A DNA stretch of 64,000 bases from Prorocentrum cordatum. Lineage: Eukaryota > Sar > Dinophyceae > Prorocentrales > Prorocentraceae. The stretch's first letter is position 1. The number at the start of each line of letters is the position of its first letter. The notes beneath the pieces are model-generated. The model was not told the DNA's origin. It worked only from the letters and a program-made list of their open reading frames with translations, and ran no database searches. Positions 20,940 through 30,745 of the stretch are shown one piece after another. The position numbers were made by a program, and so were the translations under genes. The stretch covers positions 23,501 to 87,500 of the forward strand of contig CAUYUJ010019608.1 of the NCBI GenBank assembly GCA_963575745.1, in the 5' to 3' direction.

Positions 20940-21900
20940 CGAAAGATACCCGTACCCTTACCTAGACAGGGTGGCAAGGGGCCGGGGGGGCGGTTCGTCG
21001 CAGCTGACGGCGGCTGCACAAGTGTAACAACGACAGCCGATCGAGCATTACAGACCGCTGTCTTCTCGGGGCGCACGTCAGCACCGATCGCACGTGCGTT
21101 CGAATCGGCGGAGTGCCCGGCCCTGCGTCGGTTGTTGTCGATGTAGACCAGCTACTGCGGAGGCGCACCCCCAGACACACATCCGGGCGTTGAGGAGTCA
21201 ACGCGCACTCGGGTGCGCATGCGAACAACTCTGGCGCAAACGTCATTGCGCGACAACCGCCCTATCGCGAATTGCTCGATGCAGAGACATCGAGAATCTG
21301 CGCCCTGGGCGAGGTCGCAAGAGGCCGCCCCCCTTGGACGGCCGTCTGCGGATCACCCCAGCTAGGTACGGCTGCCCCATGAAAACCAAAAAAACATACC
21401 CGCACCTAGCCAGGGTGCAGCAGCTCACCCCAGCTAGGTCCGGGTATGTTTCGGTGGTTTCAGGCAGGTCCCCGCGCCTAGCTGAGGTGGCGGCAGGCCC
21501 AAAACGCTCTCGAGCACATATCATGCCCTCCAGAGCCGTCCCCGACGTGGCCGCTGCGGCCCCCTGGGGGCGCGACATTGCAACGTCGTTCCTCGGGGCA
21601 GGCCCAGACGCATTGGTTGCCACGATAGCGAGGAAATGTAACTCTTTATCGGTTGGGACAGGCGCCACCACGCATGGGCGGCTCTGAACCGCGCGCGCAC
21701 CACGATGCCCCGAGACGTCCCTGACAAAAACCAGCGCTAGCCGCTGCAATCAGACACCCACCCATCGAACGCGCCGTTGCGTCTTGACGCGAGGATGCTG
21801 CACTGGCGCGCGCGGGGCAAGCTGACCGGGCACAATAGCAAGCGCCCAGTCCCCCGGACGGCCCATCTCACCTTGGCTGGCCCCGGGCACGGGTATCTTT
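20940..21900. repeat. Modular inverted repeats built on CCTAGCNNGGT / GGGTATG
   Basis: Several copies of a short module containing CACCTAGC or CCAGCTAGG next to ATACCCG or CGGGTAT occur in both orientations (about 20944, 21358, 21384, 21433, 21475, 21880). The clearest is a hairpin with arms 21384-21410 and 21433-21460. The rest is CG-rich with many CGC steps and has no supportable gene. Confidence 0.65.
21384..21460. repeat. Hairpin with ~27-bp arms
   Basis: The left arm AACCAAAAAAACATACCCGC (continuing CACCTAGC) pairs with GCTAGGTCCGGGTATGTTTC (continuing GGTGGTTT) with a few mismatches across a loop of about 22 bases. It could be a foldback element end or form a stem in RNA. No homology is known to me. 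Confidence 0.7.
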
Positions 21901-22120
21901 CGGACCAATGATGCAAAGCCAAAACAGGCTACGGAGGAGGAAGGTGGAGGAGTGCTTGTGTTTTTGTGTTGGTTCCGGGGACGGGTGGGAAAGGGCGCAA
22001 GATCTTTGCGAGCGCCCGCAAACGGTGCGATTCATAATGCAATGTCATAATTTCATGCGCAGATTCTTCGCACGCGACGACGTCAAGGACGCAAGGGCGG
22101 CCCGCGTTCCCCCCCCCCCA

Positions 22121-22230
22121 AAAAAAAAAACACGCACACACACACACACGAACACGCACACACACACACACACACACGCGCGCAAAACAAAAAAAAACAC
22201 GCGCACGCGCACGCACGCACGCGCACGCTG
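22121..22230. repeat. CA / CGCA microsatellite
   Basis: An A-run leads into CACACA and then CGCACGCACGCGCACG steps. The flanking 21900-22120 and 22230-22950 show purine-rich and GC-rich DNA with no supportable gene. Confidence 0.9.
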
Positions 22231-22959
22231 CAACATTGCGCGTTATATTATGCTGTGGATTATTATGCTGTCTTCCATGTTTCTTATAGGTGTTTCAGTA
22301 TCGTGTTATGGCATGTACAGTTGAATGTTGATACGTTCTACGGCCCAGGTTTTGTTTGTTTTGCTCGGGGAGGGGGGTTAGGGACAGAGAGAGAGAGGGG
22401 GGAGAGGGGAAGGGAGGGAGAAAAGGGCAAGGGAGTAAAGGGGAAGGGAGACCTCATGCACGCCGCGCGACGCGCACGGGACAACCCCAAGAAGAGGAGG
22501 AGGGGGAAGAAGAGGATGGCGAGTACTGCTGGTAGACCCCGCCCCCACCCCCTCCACCGCCCCCCATTTTACATTGCTCGTTGACCTCCGATCCTCCGCC
22601 CCCCCCGAACCGCTGCCCTCGTGGCAAGGGCCCCCGTCGGGTACAGCGCCCCATGGGCACTGCGCCCCGCTGCCCCCCGGCCCCCGCGGCGCGGCCATGC
22701 AGCCAGGGGGAAGAAGAGCGCGGGGGCCGCAGCCTCCGGCACGCCGAGCCCCGACGACCCAACGGGGTTCCAAGACAGCCCACGAGGCACCCGAGATGGC
22801 CCATGCAGGCCCCGAAAAATTAACAATATTTGCCTAAGAGGGAGACATCGAAGGCCCACCTTGCAAGACGGCACAGACGGCCCAACAGGGTCACAAGACG
22901 GCCCCACGTGGCACCGAAGCAACCTTGCAAACGATGAAGTATAGGCGCGCATTTCAAAA

Positions 22960-24720
22960 ACTGCGCAACTTTCATGGTACACGAAAGCCTTTCGCGGTCC
23001 ACGAACGCAGCGGTGTTTGCTGCTTTTGTGGCGCGTGGAAAAGTTCGCGCGGAAATTAAAGTGTCTTCTTGTGCATGAAAACTAGCTGATACATGAGCTC
23101 CAGGAAAACCGCGACATTGTTTTGGGTTTTCGTGGGCCCCCACGAACGCACCGCAAAAAAGGTGTTCGGGGTTTTCGCTCGCGTTGGCATGCAAGGATTT
23201 GCTAGAACTTTATGTATTGTGTGTGTTTTTGTTCGTGGAGCTCCGCGCCGCGGAAAGTTTTCCCCGCGCCATTTTGATTTAACTCGTTGCTTTCCACAAC
23301 TTTATGGATGAGCCCCGCGGGCGCCACGAACAGGTTTTCGTTGTTTTCGCGGAGCTCCACGCGCGCCGCGATCGCGCCGCGAAGAGGTTGCCGCGTTTTT
23401 CGTAGAGCTTCACGCGCCACGAAAAGAATCATTTTGATTTAGATATCCTCGCGAGTTGCAACGGGCGCAGCGAGAAAAAAAAAGGCTTTCGTGCATTTTC
23501 AGATTGGGGAAAAAATGGCAAGGCGCGCCATCCAGCAGCTTTTTCGTGCCACGAAAACTTTATACGCTGCCCAGAAAATGTTTTCCTTGGCCCATGGCGC
23601 CGCGAAGAAACAAATTATTCGAGCTCCACGAACGCCGCGAAAAAGTTCTCGTGCGCCACGAAAAAGGTTCTCGTTTTTTTTTTTCTCCGAATACGTTCCA
23701 AAAAACTGATTTCACATTAGCGTGATCTGGCTTTTCGTGCCACGAGAATTCCACGGGCGCCAACCAAAAGTTTTCGTGGTTTTCATGGGGATCCACGAAC
23801 GCCACGAAAAAGGTTAAAGTTTTTCGTGGTTCCAAAAACTGGTTTAAAAATTTCTGGGGCCCTTTAAGGAGGCCGACGGTAACATAGCATTTCGTGACAT
23901 CTACGAGCACCACGAAAAGGTGTTCGTGGTTTTCGTGGAACTCCACGGACGCCACGAAAAAATATTTGCGTGCGCCACGAAAAAGGTTTTCGTGGTTGCA
24001 AAAACTGTTTAAAAAATCTGGTGGCCCTTAAGGAGGCCGACGGTAACATAGCATTTCGTAACATGCTACCACAGCGAAAAGGTTTTCGCGGTTCTCGTGG
24101 ACTTCCACGAACGCCACGAAAAAGGTTCTCGTGCGCCGCGAAAAAGGTTTTCGTTGTTTTTTCGTACATTTCCAAAACTGATTTAAAATTTTCTGGGGGG
24201 CCCTTAGTGAGGCCGACGGTAGCATTGCTTTTTCGTGCCACGAAAATACCACGAGCGCCACGACATGGTTTTCGTTGTTTTCGTGGAATTCCACGAACGC
24301 CACGAAAAGGCTTTCGTGCGCCACGAGAAGGTTATCGTGGTTTTTGTAAACTCCAACAAATGATTTTAAAAATTCTGGGGGCCTTTAAGGAGGCCGACGG
24401 TAACATGGCATTTCGCGCCGCGAAAATTCAACGAGCGCCACAAAAAGGTTTTCGTGGTTTTCGTGGAACCCCACGAACGCTTAAATTTGTCGCGCGCCAC
24501 GAAGAGGTTTTCGTGTCTCTCGTAAATCTCAAAAACTGATTAAAAAAATCTGGGGCCCGGCTTTTTCGAGCAGGAAAATGCCACGAGCGCAACGAAAAAA
24601 TGCATTCGTAGTTTTTCGTGGAGCTCCACGAATGCCGCGAAAAGGTTTCTCGTGCGCCACGAAAAGGCTGTCGCGGTAAATTTGAAGCGATAGCATGGCC
24701 CCACGAAAACTATATAGTTC
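22960..24720. repeat. Satellite of ~175-bp units with palindromic CACGAAAA/TTTTCGTG arms
   Basis: CACGAAAA and its reverse complement TTTTCGTG recur dozens of times, often as TTTTCGTGGNNNTCCACGAA palindromes. From about 23820 the array is regular. A unit of about 170-180 bases runs through AAAAACTGATTTAAAAAATC, the GGGGCCCTTTAAGGAGGCCG step and GACGGTAACATAGCATTTCG, and then the palindromes. It is seen at about 23830, 24000, 24175, 24360 and 24540. Upstream, 22960-23800, is a degenerate version. Degraded GGCCGACGG-AACAT tags reappear at about 25829 and 25868. No reading frame is conserved. Confidence 0.85.
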
Positions 24721-24844
24721 CATGGGAATTAAAACATAGTATCCCGGCAAGGCAACCTAACAGCGATGTGTAGGAGCATATCTGGAAGCATTCCCCTTAA
24801 GATTCAGATGAGAATCCAGTTGTAGAGTTCTGTTGTTCTCGCAG

Positions 24845-25205
24845 TCGCAGTCGCATTCGCGATGACAGTCGCAGTGGCAACGGCAGTCGCAGTCACAGCC
24901 TCAGCCTAAGCCTGCCTCAGCCTCAGCCTCAGCCTGCCTCAGCCTCAGCCTCGGCCTGCTTCAGCCTCAGCCTCAGTCTGGCTTCAGCCTCGGCCTCAGC
25001 CTCAGCCTCGGCCTCAGCCTCAGCCTGCATCAGCCTCAGCCTCAGCCTCAGCCTGCCTCAGCACCAGCCTGCCTCAGCCTCAGCCTCAGCCTCAGCCTCA
25101 GCCTCAGCCTCAGTCTGCTTCAGCCTCAGCCTCAGTCTGCCTTCAGCCTCGGCCTCGGCCTCAGCCTGCCTCAACCTCAGCCTGCCTCGGCCGCAGCATC
25201 AGCCT
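24845..25205. repeat. CAGCCT hexanucleotide array
   Basis: CAGCCTCAGCCTGCCTCAGC-type steps fill about 360 bases, preceded by a short GCAGTCGCAGT block. Simple-sequence DNA, no gene. Confidence 0.95.
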
Positions 25206-25208
25206 GCC

Positions 25209-25690
25209 TCAGCATTTAAAATGTGGCCCAGGAGTGGAATGCTGGGAACTAGAAGAACACAAACAAAATCATGCCCAGGAATAGAGTTCTGGGAAGTCGA
25301 AGAACACGAAGTGGCTTACAGATGGCTCCGGGCATTCAAAATCTGGCCCGGGAATTGTGTTCTGGGAAATCCAACAGCACGAAGTGGCCTACAGTTGGCT
25401 CCGAGCATCCAAAATGTGGCACGGGAGTGGAGTTATGGGAGGTCGAAGAGCACGAGGTGGCATACAGTTGGCTCCGGGCATTCAAAATGTTGCCCGGGAG
25501 TGGAGTTCTGGGAAGTCGAAGAGCACGAAGTGGCCTACAGTTGGCTCCGGGCATTCAAAATGTGGCCCGGGAATGGAGTTCTGGGAAGTCGAAGAGCACG
25601 AAGTGTGTGACTGTTGGCTCCGGGTATTCAGAATATGGCCCGGGAATTGAATTCTGGGAGGCCGAAGAGCACGAAGAGTGTGACTGTTTG
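25209..25690. repeat. 83-bp tandem array
   Basis: Six copies of a unit running AATGTGGCCCGGGAATGGAG, TTCTGGGAAGTCGAAGAGCA, CGAAGTGGCCTACAGTTGGC, TCCGGGCATTCAA. Similar peptides (EFWEVEEHEVAYSWLRA) appear in all three plus frames because 83 is not a multiple of three. This argues against coding. Confidence 0.9.
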
Positions 25691-25887
25691 CGAAAAAACG
25701 AGCTCGGACCCAGCTCCCCGGATGCCGCCCGGACCCCCCTGTGGAGTCATCTGCTGCTCTCTTTTGACCCCACTAGAAACCTATCAGTCTTCGCTGTTAG
25801 ATAATAATTCAAAAGTTATGCGAAGGCCGACGGAACATCACACAGTAAATTAAAACGCGCTGTGAGGGGCCGACGGGAACATGGAAA

Positions 25888-28800
25888 TTAACATTGTACC
25901 TTGAGGCGCGCCATTTGGAATGTCAGTCCAGTTTGCGTGGGACATATGAAAAAATCGCCGCGTGCATGGCCTAGAAAAGTAAATTCATCCGCTCGGGTGC
26001 TGCGAGGATTCGAAGCCTCGGGAGGGTTCGGGAGGGCTCGGGAGAAACGGCGCACATTAGTTATCACGTGCGCACGAGTGGGCATTCGGGGCCTCGGCAT
26101 CGCCGATTCCGCGCATACGGAGCCACCCGGCATGGCGCTGCCCCCGAGCATGGCCTCGACGGCGCGCTCCAAGAGGGACCGTGGGAGGTTCGCCTTGTGG
26201 TGCTCGTCGTTAGTCAATGCCAGGACGCTGCAGCCACTCTCGATGCACCCGTGCATCCCTGCTCCGCCAGCGGGCGTGCCAAAGTGCACCCACCTGGGCT
26301 CCCCCGCCCCGTGGCGCAGCTCCTTGAGGAGCTCGGTGTCGTTGTCGCGGGGGGACCACGGCACCTCCGTGCCCGTGAGCTGCCGGTAGAGCTTCCGCTA
26401 CCTGACGGCCGCAGTCACGAGGGCCTTCTCGGGGGGGGGGGGGGGGCGGCTGTTCCAGCTTCGTCGCCCGCGTCCGCGCCGCCGTCAGCGCCCTCGGAGT
26501 CCTGCAGCGGCTGCTCGATCCCCTGCTTCTTTGCCTCGGCGGCCTCCACCTCGGCGACGCACTGGCCGACCATGGTCTCCAAGGTCGTCTCGCGAATATG
26601 CTTGGAGACTTGGGCGTGGCTCTTCTGCGGGAGGACAGGCACGTTCCTCGCGGTTTCGTTGAAGAGGGCGGAGCCCGCGTCGACGTGCGCCCTGACTTTG
26701 GGCAGGTGTTTCGGCTTCCGGCCCATGTAGCAGAGCAACATAACCTCGTGGCTGCGGGAGTTCGCGAGGCCTCTCTGCCTCTTGAAGTGCCCGAACTGCT
26801 GCATCTGCTTCGTGTTGTAGCACAGGTGGCACGAACAGAAGCGGAATTTGTTTGCCGCGAGGATCTTCTGGATCTTCGGGAGGTTCGCGGTCGCGCGGCC
26901 AGCGAGCACGAACAACGCGTCCCGTCCAGCGACCATCAGCGGATCCAGTGACTTGAGGTAGCGTAAGAAATCTGCCGCGTCCACCGCGGGCTCACGGTGG
27001 GCGAGGCCTTGCCCCTCGAAGACGTCGCGCACCCTCGCATTTTTCACGTCGTAGAAACCCATCAGTGGTGCAGCGTCTGTGAGGTTCTGGTATAAACGAG
27101 TCGTCGTAAGCGTTGCGTGGATCTCCGCAGCGGTGCCAGTCGCCGTGATCAGGACCGCCCGCCCCTCGAGCTCCTTGGCGCACGCCTGCTCGCACTGCCC
27201 ACTGAAGGTAGTCACGTCGCTCGGCGAGACGTCGGCTTTCTTCTTGTCCTCGGAGGCCGCCTCCTGCCCGACCTCTTTGGCGCCGTCCGCCGCTGCAGCC
27301 GCCGCGTCGCCGTCGGCTGGCTGGCTTCGGGCGCCACCTGTTGCAGCCGCGAGGGAATCGTACGCGATCAGGAACTCCTCGAAGAAACGCTTCGAAACTC
27401 GCGTGCTCTTGTGGAACCTGTCCACGTTGCGCCGGTCGCTCTTCGGCTGCGCGGGGGCGCCTGAGATCTCTGGCGCGTAGAAGTCCTGGGCTATGTCGAG
27501 GAAGTGCTTCATCGCAAGGCGCGCCGCAGGGGTCGGCAGCGACTGCAGCCAGGTCGGGCCCTTGTCGGGCCCCTCAGTCTGCAGGGAGAACTTGAGCGGC
27601 GAGTCGAGATATGACCTCGCCGTGGCCATGACTTGACTCTCGGCGACGCACTCCCAGGCGCCTGTGGCCCCAGTGCTGTTGCAGCCAGCGATGGGTTTGA
27701 ACGACAAGTTCAACGCGTAGGTCCTCGCCCGCAAGATCTCGGCGACTGCCTGGCCGACGGCGCTGGCGCCGCACGGGCCCTTGTTGTTCTTAAACCACAT
27801 CCGCGTGTGCAAGCTTTCCGCGACGTAGCCCAGCGAGGCAGCGTCAGTCTTCGAGACGATGGCCCCAATCTTGGCGGGCCAGTCCAGCAGATTGTCTCGC
27901 CCACAACGGTTCGCGGAGGCCTCAAGGAGCTGCGCTGCCACCTGCGACTTTTGGAGATCGACCCCGTTGTCCGCGTGCCTCTTCACAGCCTTCACGTCTG
28001 GGCAGCGCAGGAACCTCCACTTTATGTTTGACTGCGTCCACTGCTGCGCCTTCCTTGCCGAGGGCCCCCCGCCCCCTGGCCCGCTGCCCTTCGCGATTCC
28101 GGCCGAGCGGGCCACGGCGCGCAGGAGGTTCGTGGTCTGGAGCCCGATGAGGTCGCGCAGGCGCTCGTGGCGCGCTCTCTGTTTCACAGACCACTCGAAC
28201 CTGTTCTCCTCGACCCATTCGGTCGCGCCCCCCGCGATGCGAGCGAAATCGAAGGGCCAATCCAGAATCGCCCCCTCGAGCGCTGTCACAGCCGCCTTGG
28301 GGCCTTCCTCTTTCGCCCAGTAGTAAGCCAACCAGACAGCGTTCACCAGAGCGCCATTGCCCAACCGCTTGAACTTGCCCAGGTCGGGCGCCTCGGAATG
28401 GCTCACGTTGGCGATCATGATGAGGATCCCGAAACCTTTCTCCACCGCATTCGGGATGACCCACGGCCTCCGACGCTCCTGGGCGCAAGTCTCCACGGCG
28501 CGCCGCTGTGGCTCACCTTGCACTGTGGCCTCGGCGTCGCCAACGCCCTCCTGAGACTCGTTCGCTGTTTCAGCTGACCCGTCCGTCACCACGCTCCGCA
28601 GGAACATGTCCGCAACCGCGTTCTCCACCTTGCCCAGCGAAATCTTCTCCTCAAGGTACGCGTTGCCGATGGGCGCCGTCTACGCCAGGTCGAAATACGT
28701 ATTCCTGCGGTCGCCCTCCTCGTTCACCTCTGCGGTAACCCTGGCGAGCTTCTCCTGAACTGCAGTCCTATTATTGTCCTTCTTCCGCTGCTCCTCCTGC

Positions 28801-28970
28801 GGCTTGTCCTTGCCGTTGTCCTTCTTCGCCTCCCCCGCCTTCCCCTTGCCCGCCCTCTAGGCGATGCGCTTCGGAGTGGTTTTCGGAAACCTGTCGTAGT
28901 CGCCCTTGATGGAGGGCTAGATCTTGGCGTTCCAGTGGTCCTTGAACCCCTTCTCGTGGTCTTCTCCCAT
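25888..28970 (-). CDS. Large dinoflagellate protein, ~1000 residues, with four in-frame TAG codons
   Basis: From ATG at 28970 the frame reads GEDHEKGFKDHWNAKI-TAG-PSIKGDYDRFPKTTPKRIA-TAG-RAGKGKAG, a Lys/Asp/Glu-rich region, then RRNTYFDLA-TAG-TAPIGNAYLEE. An open 700-codon run follows. It holds WVIPNAVEKGFGILIMIANV, WPFDFARIAGGATEWVEENR, RCPDVKAVKRHADNGVDLQK, LGYVAESLHTRMWFKNNKG and RRNVDRFHKSTRVSKRFFEE. A FCSCHLCYNTKQMQQFGHFK Cys/His cluster and KHIRETTLETMVGQCVAEVE come after. A C16 run at 26431-26446 and a TAG at 26400-26398 separate this from RKLYRQLTGTEVPWSPRDND, VHFGTPAGGAGMHGCIESG, VLALTNDEHHKANLPRSLLE and RAVEAMLGG, ending in TAA at 25890. The last block resembles a C-terminal segment common in dinoflagellate hypothetical proteins. 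The GTPAGGAG then ALTND pattern is faintly like the AdoMet site of DNA methylases, which is a weak inference. A 59-nt intron (26456-26398) would remove both the C-run and the TAG in phase. Confidence 0.7.
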
Positions 28971-29225
28971 CGCGCTCGGGCGGGCTGCTACAGCTGGGGG
29001 CCGTGTGTCACAGCTAGTGCGTCTGTTGCAGATCGGGCTGGGGCCGAGGCGGCCATGGAAGTGCAGGGGAAGCGATCGAGGAGGAAGCGGGCGCAGGCGG
29101 CGGGAGAGGCGATGAGCAGCAGATGGAGGGCGAGGCGTCGACGGCCGAGGTGGCCCAGGGGGTAAGGTGCCACAAAAATGTGCTTCGCGTTCCCCCTTCC
29201 CCCCCCTCTTCCTCTTATCCCCCCC
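28971..29225. other. GC-rich 5' flank of the 25.9-29.0 kb gene
   Basis: The minus frame stays open past the ATG at 28970 and carries one exact motif copy (29023) and one near copy (28985). A second frame reads LALHLLLIASPAACARFLL, which looks like a hydrophobic leader but lies out of phase. I cannot choose between promoter, 5' UTR and an upstream exon. Confidence 0.4.
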
Positions 29226-30140
29226 CCTAAAAAAAGTCAGACGTGTTAGAGCTCCCTGGGGGCTCTAACATGCCGTGTTAGCATGCCATGTTAGAGCCCC
29301 CATGGGGCCTCTCATTACCCCCCCCCCGCCAGGCGGCGGCGGCGGCGGGGGCGGCGGCGGCGCCAGGGGGGGGGTGCTTAACCGGCTCAAAATCGATGTT
29401 GAGCATGTTCAGGGGGCGCCTTAACACCTCCAACATCGATTTTTCCCGTTGAGCCCCCCCCCCGTCAGGGAGGGGCTTTACCGCCTCCAAAATCGATTTT
29501 GGAAGTGTTAAACCCCATCTTTTCGCATGCCAAGCCCCCCCCCCCCCCGGGCCCAGGAGAGGGCTTGACATGCGAAAAGAAGGGGCTTAACACATCCAAA
29601 ATCGATTTTGGAAGCGCCAAGACCCCTCCCTGGCGGGGAGGCGCGGGGGGGGGGCTCAACAAAAAAATAACATTGTTAAGGCGGCCCCTTAACATGCTCA
29701 AAATCAATTTTGAGACTGTTAAGCCCCCCCCCCCCCCCCTGGCGGGGGATGGGGGGCTCAGCATGCTCAAAATTGTTTTTGAGCCTGTCGAGGCCCCTCC
29801 CCCTGGCAGCGCCGCCGCCGCCGCCGCCCGCCTGGCCGGGGGAAGGGGGGGGGGGTCGACCCCCCCCCCCCCCCCCTCCCCCCGGGGGCGACTTTAGCAC
29901 ACCAGGGAGCTCCCAGGGAGCTCTAACATGGCATGTTAGAGCTCCCAGGGAGCTCATACATCGCATGTTAGAGCTCCCTGGGAGATCTAACATCGCATGT
30001 CAAAGCTCCCTGAGAGCTCTAACATCGCATGTTAGAGCTCCATCGGAGCCCTAGTATGTCATGTTCGAGTTCCCAGGGAGCTCTAACATGCTATGTTAGA
30101 GCTCACATGGAGCTCTAACATGCGATGCTAGAGCTCCCAA
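29225..30140. repeat. Palindromic ATGTTAGAGCTCC array and GC-rich foldbacks
   Basis: Two palindromes alternate: one like CTAACATGNNATGTTAG and one like GAGCTCCCNGGGAGCTC, giving TAACATGCCATGTTAGAGCT-type strings in both orientations (29245-29300 and 29920-30140). Between them (29320-29880) are CCCCCCC/GGGGGGG blocks with repeated AAAATCGATTTTGG and GCTTAACA steps that are also palindromic. The short frames here are translations of the palindromes. Confidence 0.85.
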
Positions 30141-30564
30141 GGCGGTAGAGGGCCCCAGCCCCTGCAAGTACCTCCCTGCAGCTTGAGCCGGGAGCTGTCG
30201 GGCGCCTGATGCGCTCCACCCCCCTGCTCCCGCCTGGACTCCTCCTCCTCCTCGGCTCGTCCTCCTCTTCATCGCCATCCTGGTTCCCCCCGGTGGGCCC
30301 GCGGGGGCGCCGCGGCCGCCTGCGGCGGCGCCGCCCGCCGCCGGGGGCCTGGGGGGTGGGTGGGCGGAGAAGCTGTTGCAGCGGAGCTAAGGAGACGGCG
30401 AGGGGGCGCGAGACGGAGAAGCTGCGGGGGCGCGTGAGCGCGGAGAAGGCGAGGCGGAGCAGGAGGCGGCGAAGCAGGACAGGCGGGGGCTAGCAAAGGC
30501 GGAGGAGGAAGAGCAAGAGGGTGATGAGAAGCTGTGAGGGGAGCCCACCTCGAAATATAACATT
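30141..30564. other. GC-rich interval with one copy of the CTGNAACAG motif
   Basis: Arg/Ala/Pro-rich frames are open on both strands, without recognisable protein character. The motif copy at 30373 is in the same orientation as the others. It may be part of an intron or a 3' region of the minus-strand gene upstream. Nothing else is visible. Confidence 0.4.
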
Positions 30565-30745
30565 CAATTTCTAACATGGCATGTTAGAGTTCCCATGGAG
30601 CTCTAGCATCGTATGTTAGAGTTCCCCGGAGCTCTCGCATAGAATGTTAGAGCTCCCATGGAGCCCTAACATGCCATGTTAGAGCTCCCATGGAGCTCTC
30701 ACCAAGCATGTTAGAGCTCCTAGGGAGCTCTCACCAATCATTTTC
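30565..30745. repeat. Palindromic ATGTTAGAGCTCC array, second block
   Basis: Five copies of ATGTTAGAGCTCCNNNGGAGCTCT with ATGCCATGTTAG joints. It marks the 3' side of the gene at 30731-33499, whose last possible TGA falls at its edge. Confidence 0.85.

Noticed and set aside
25221-25853. Peptide repeat protein from the 83-bp array
   Set aside because: The unit length is not a multiple of three, so the peptide moves between frames; no coding start or flank.
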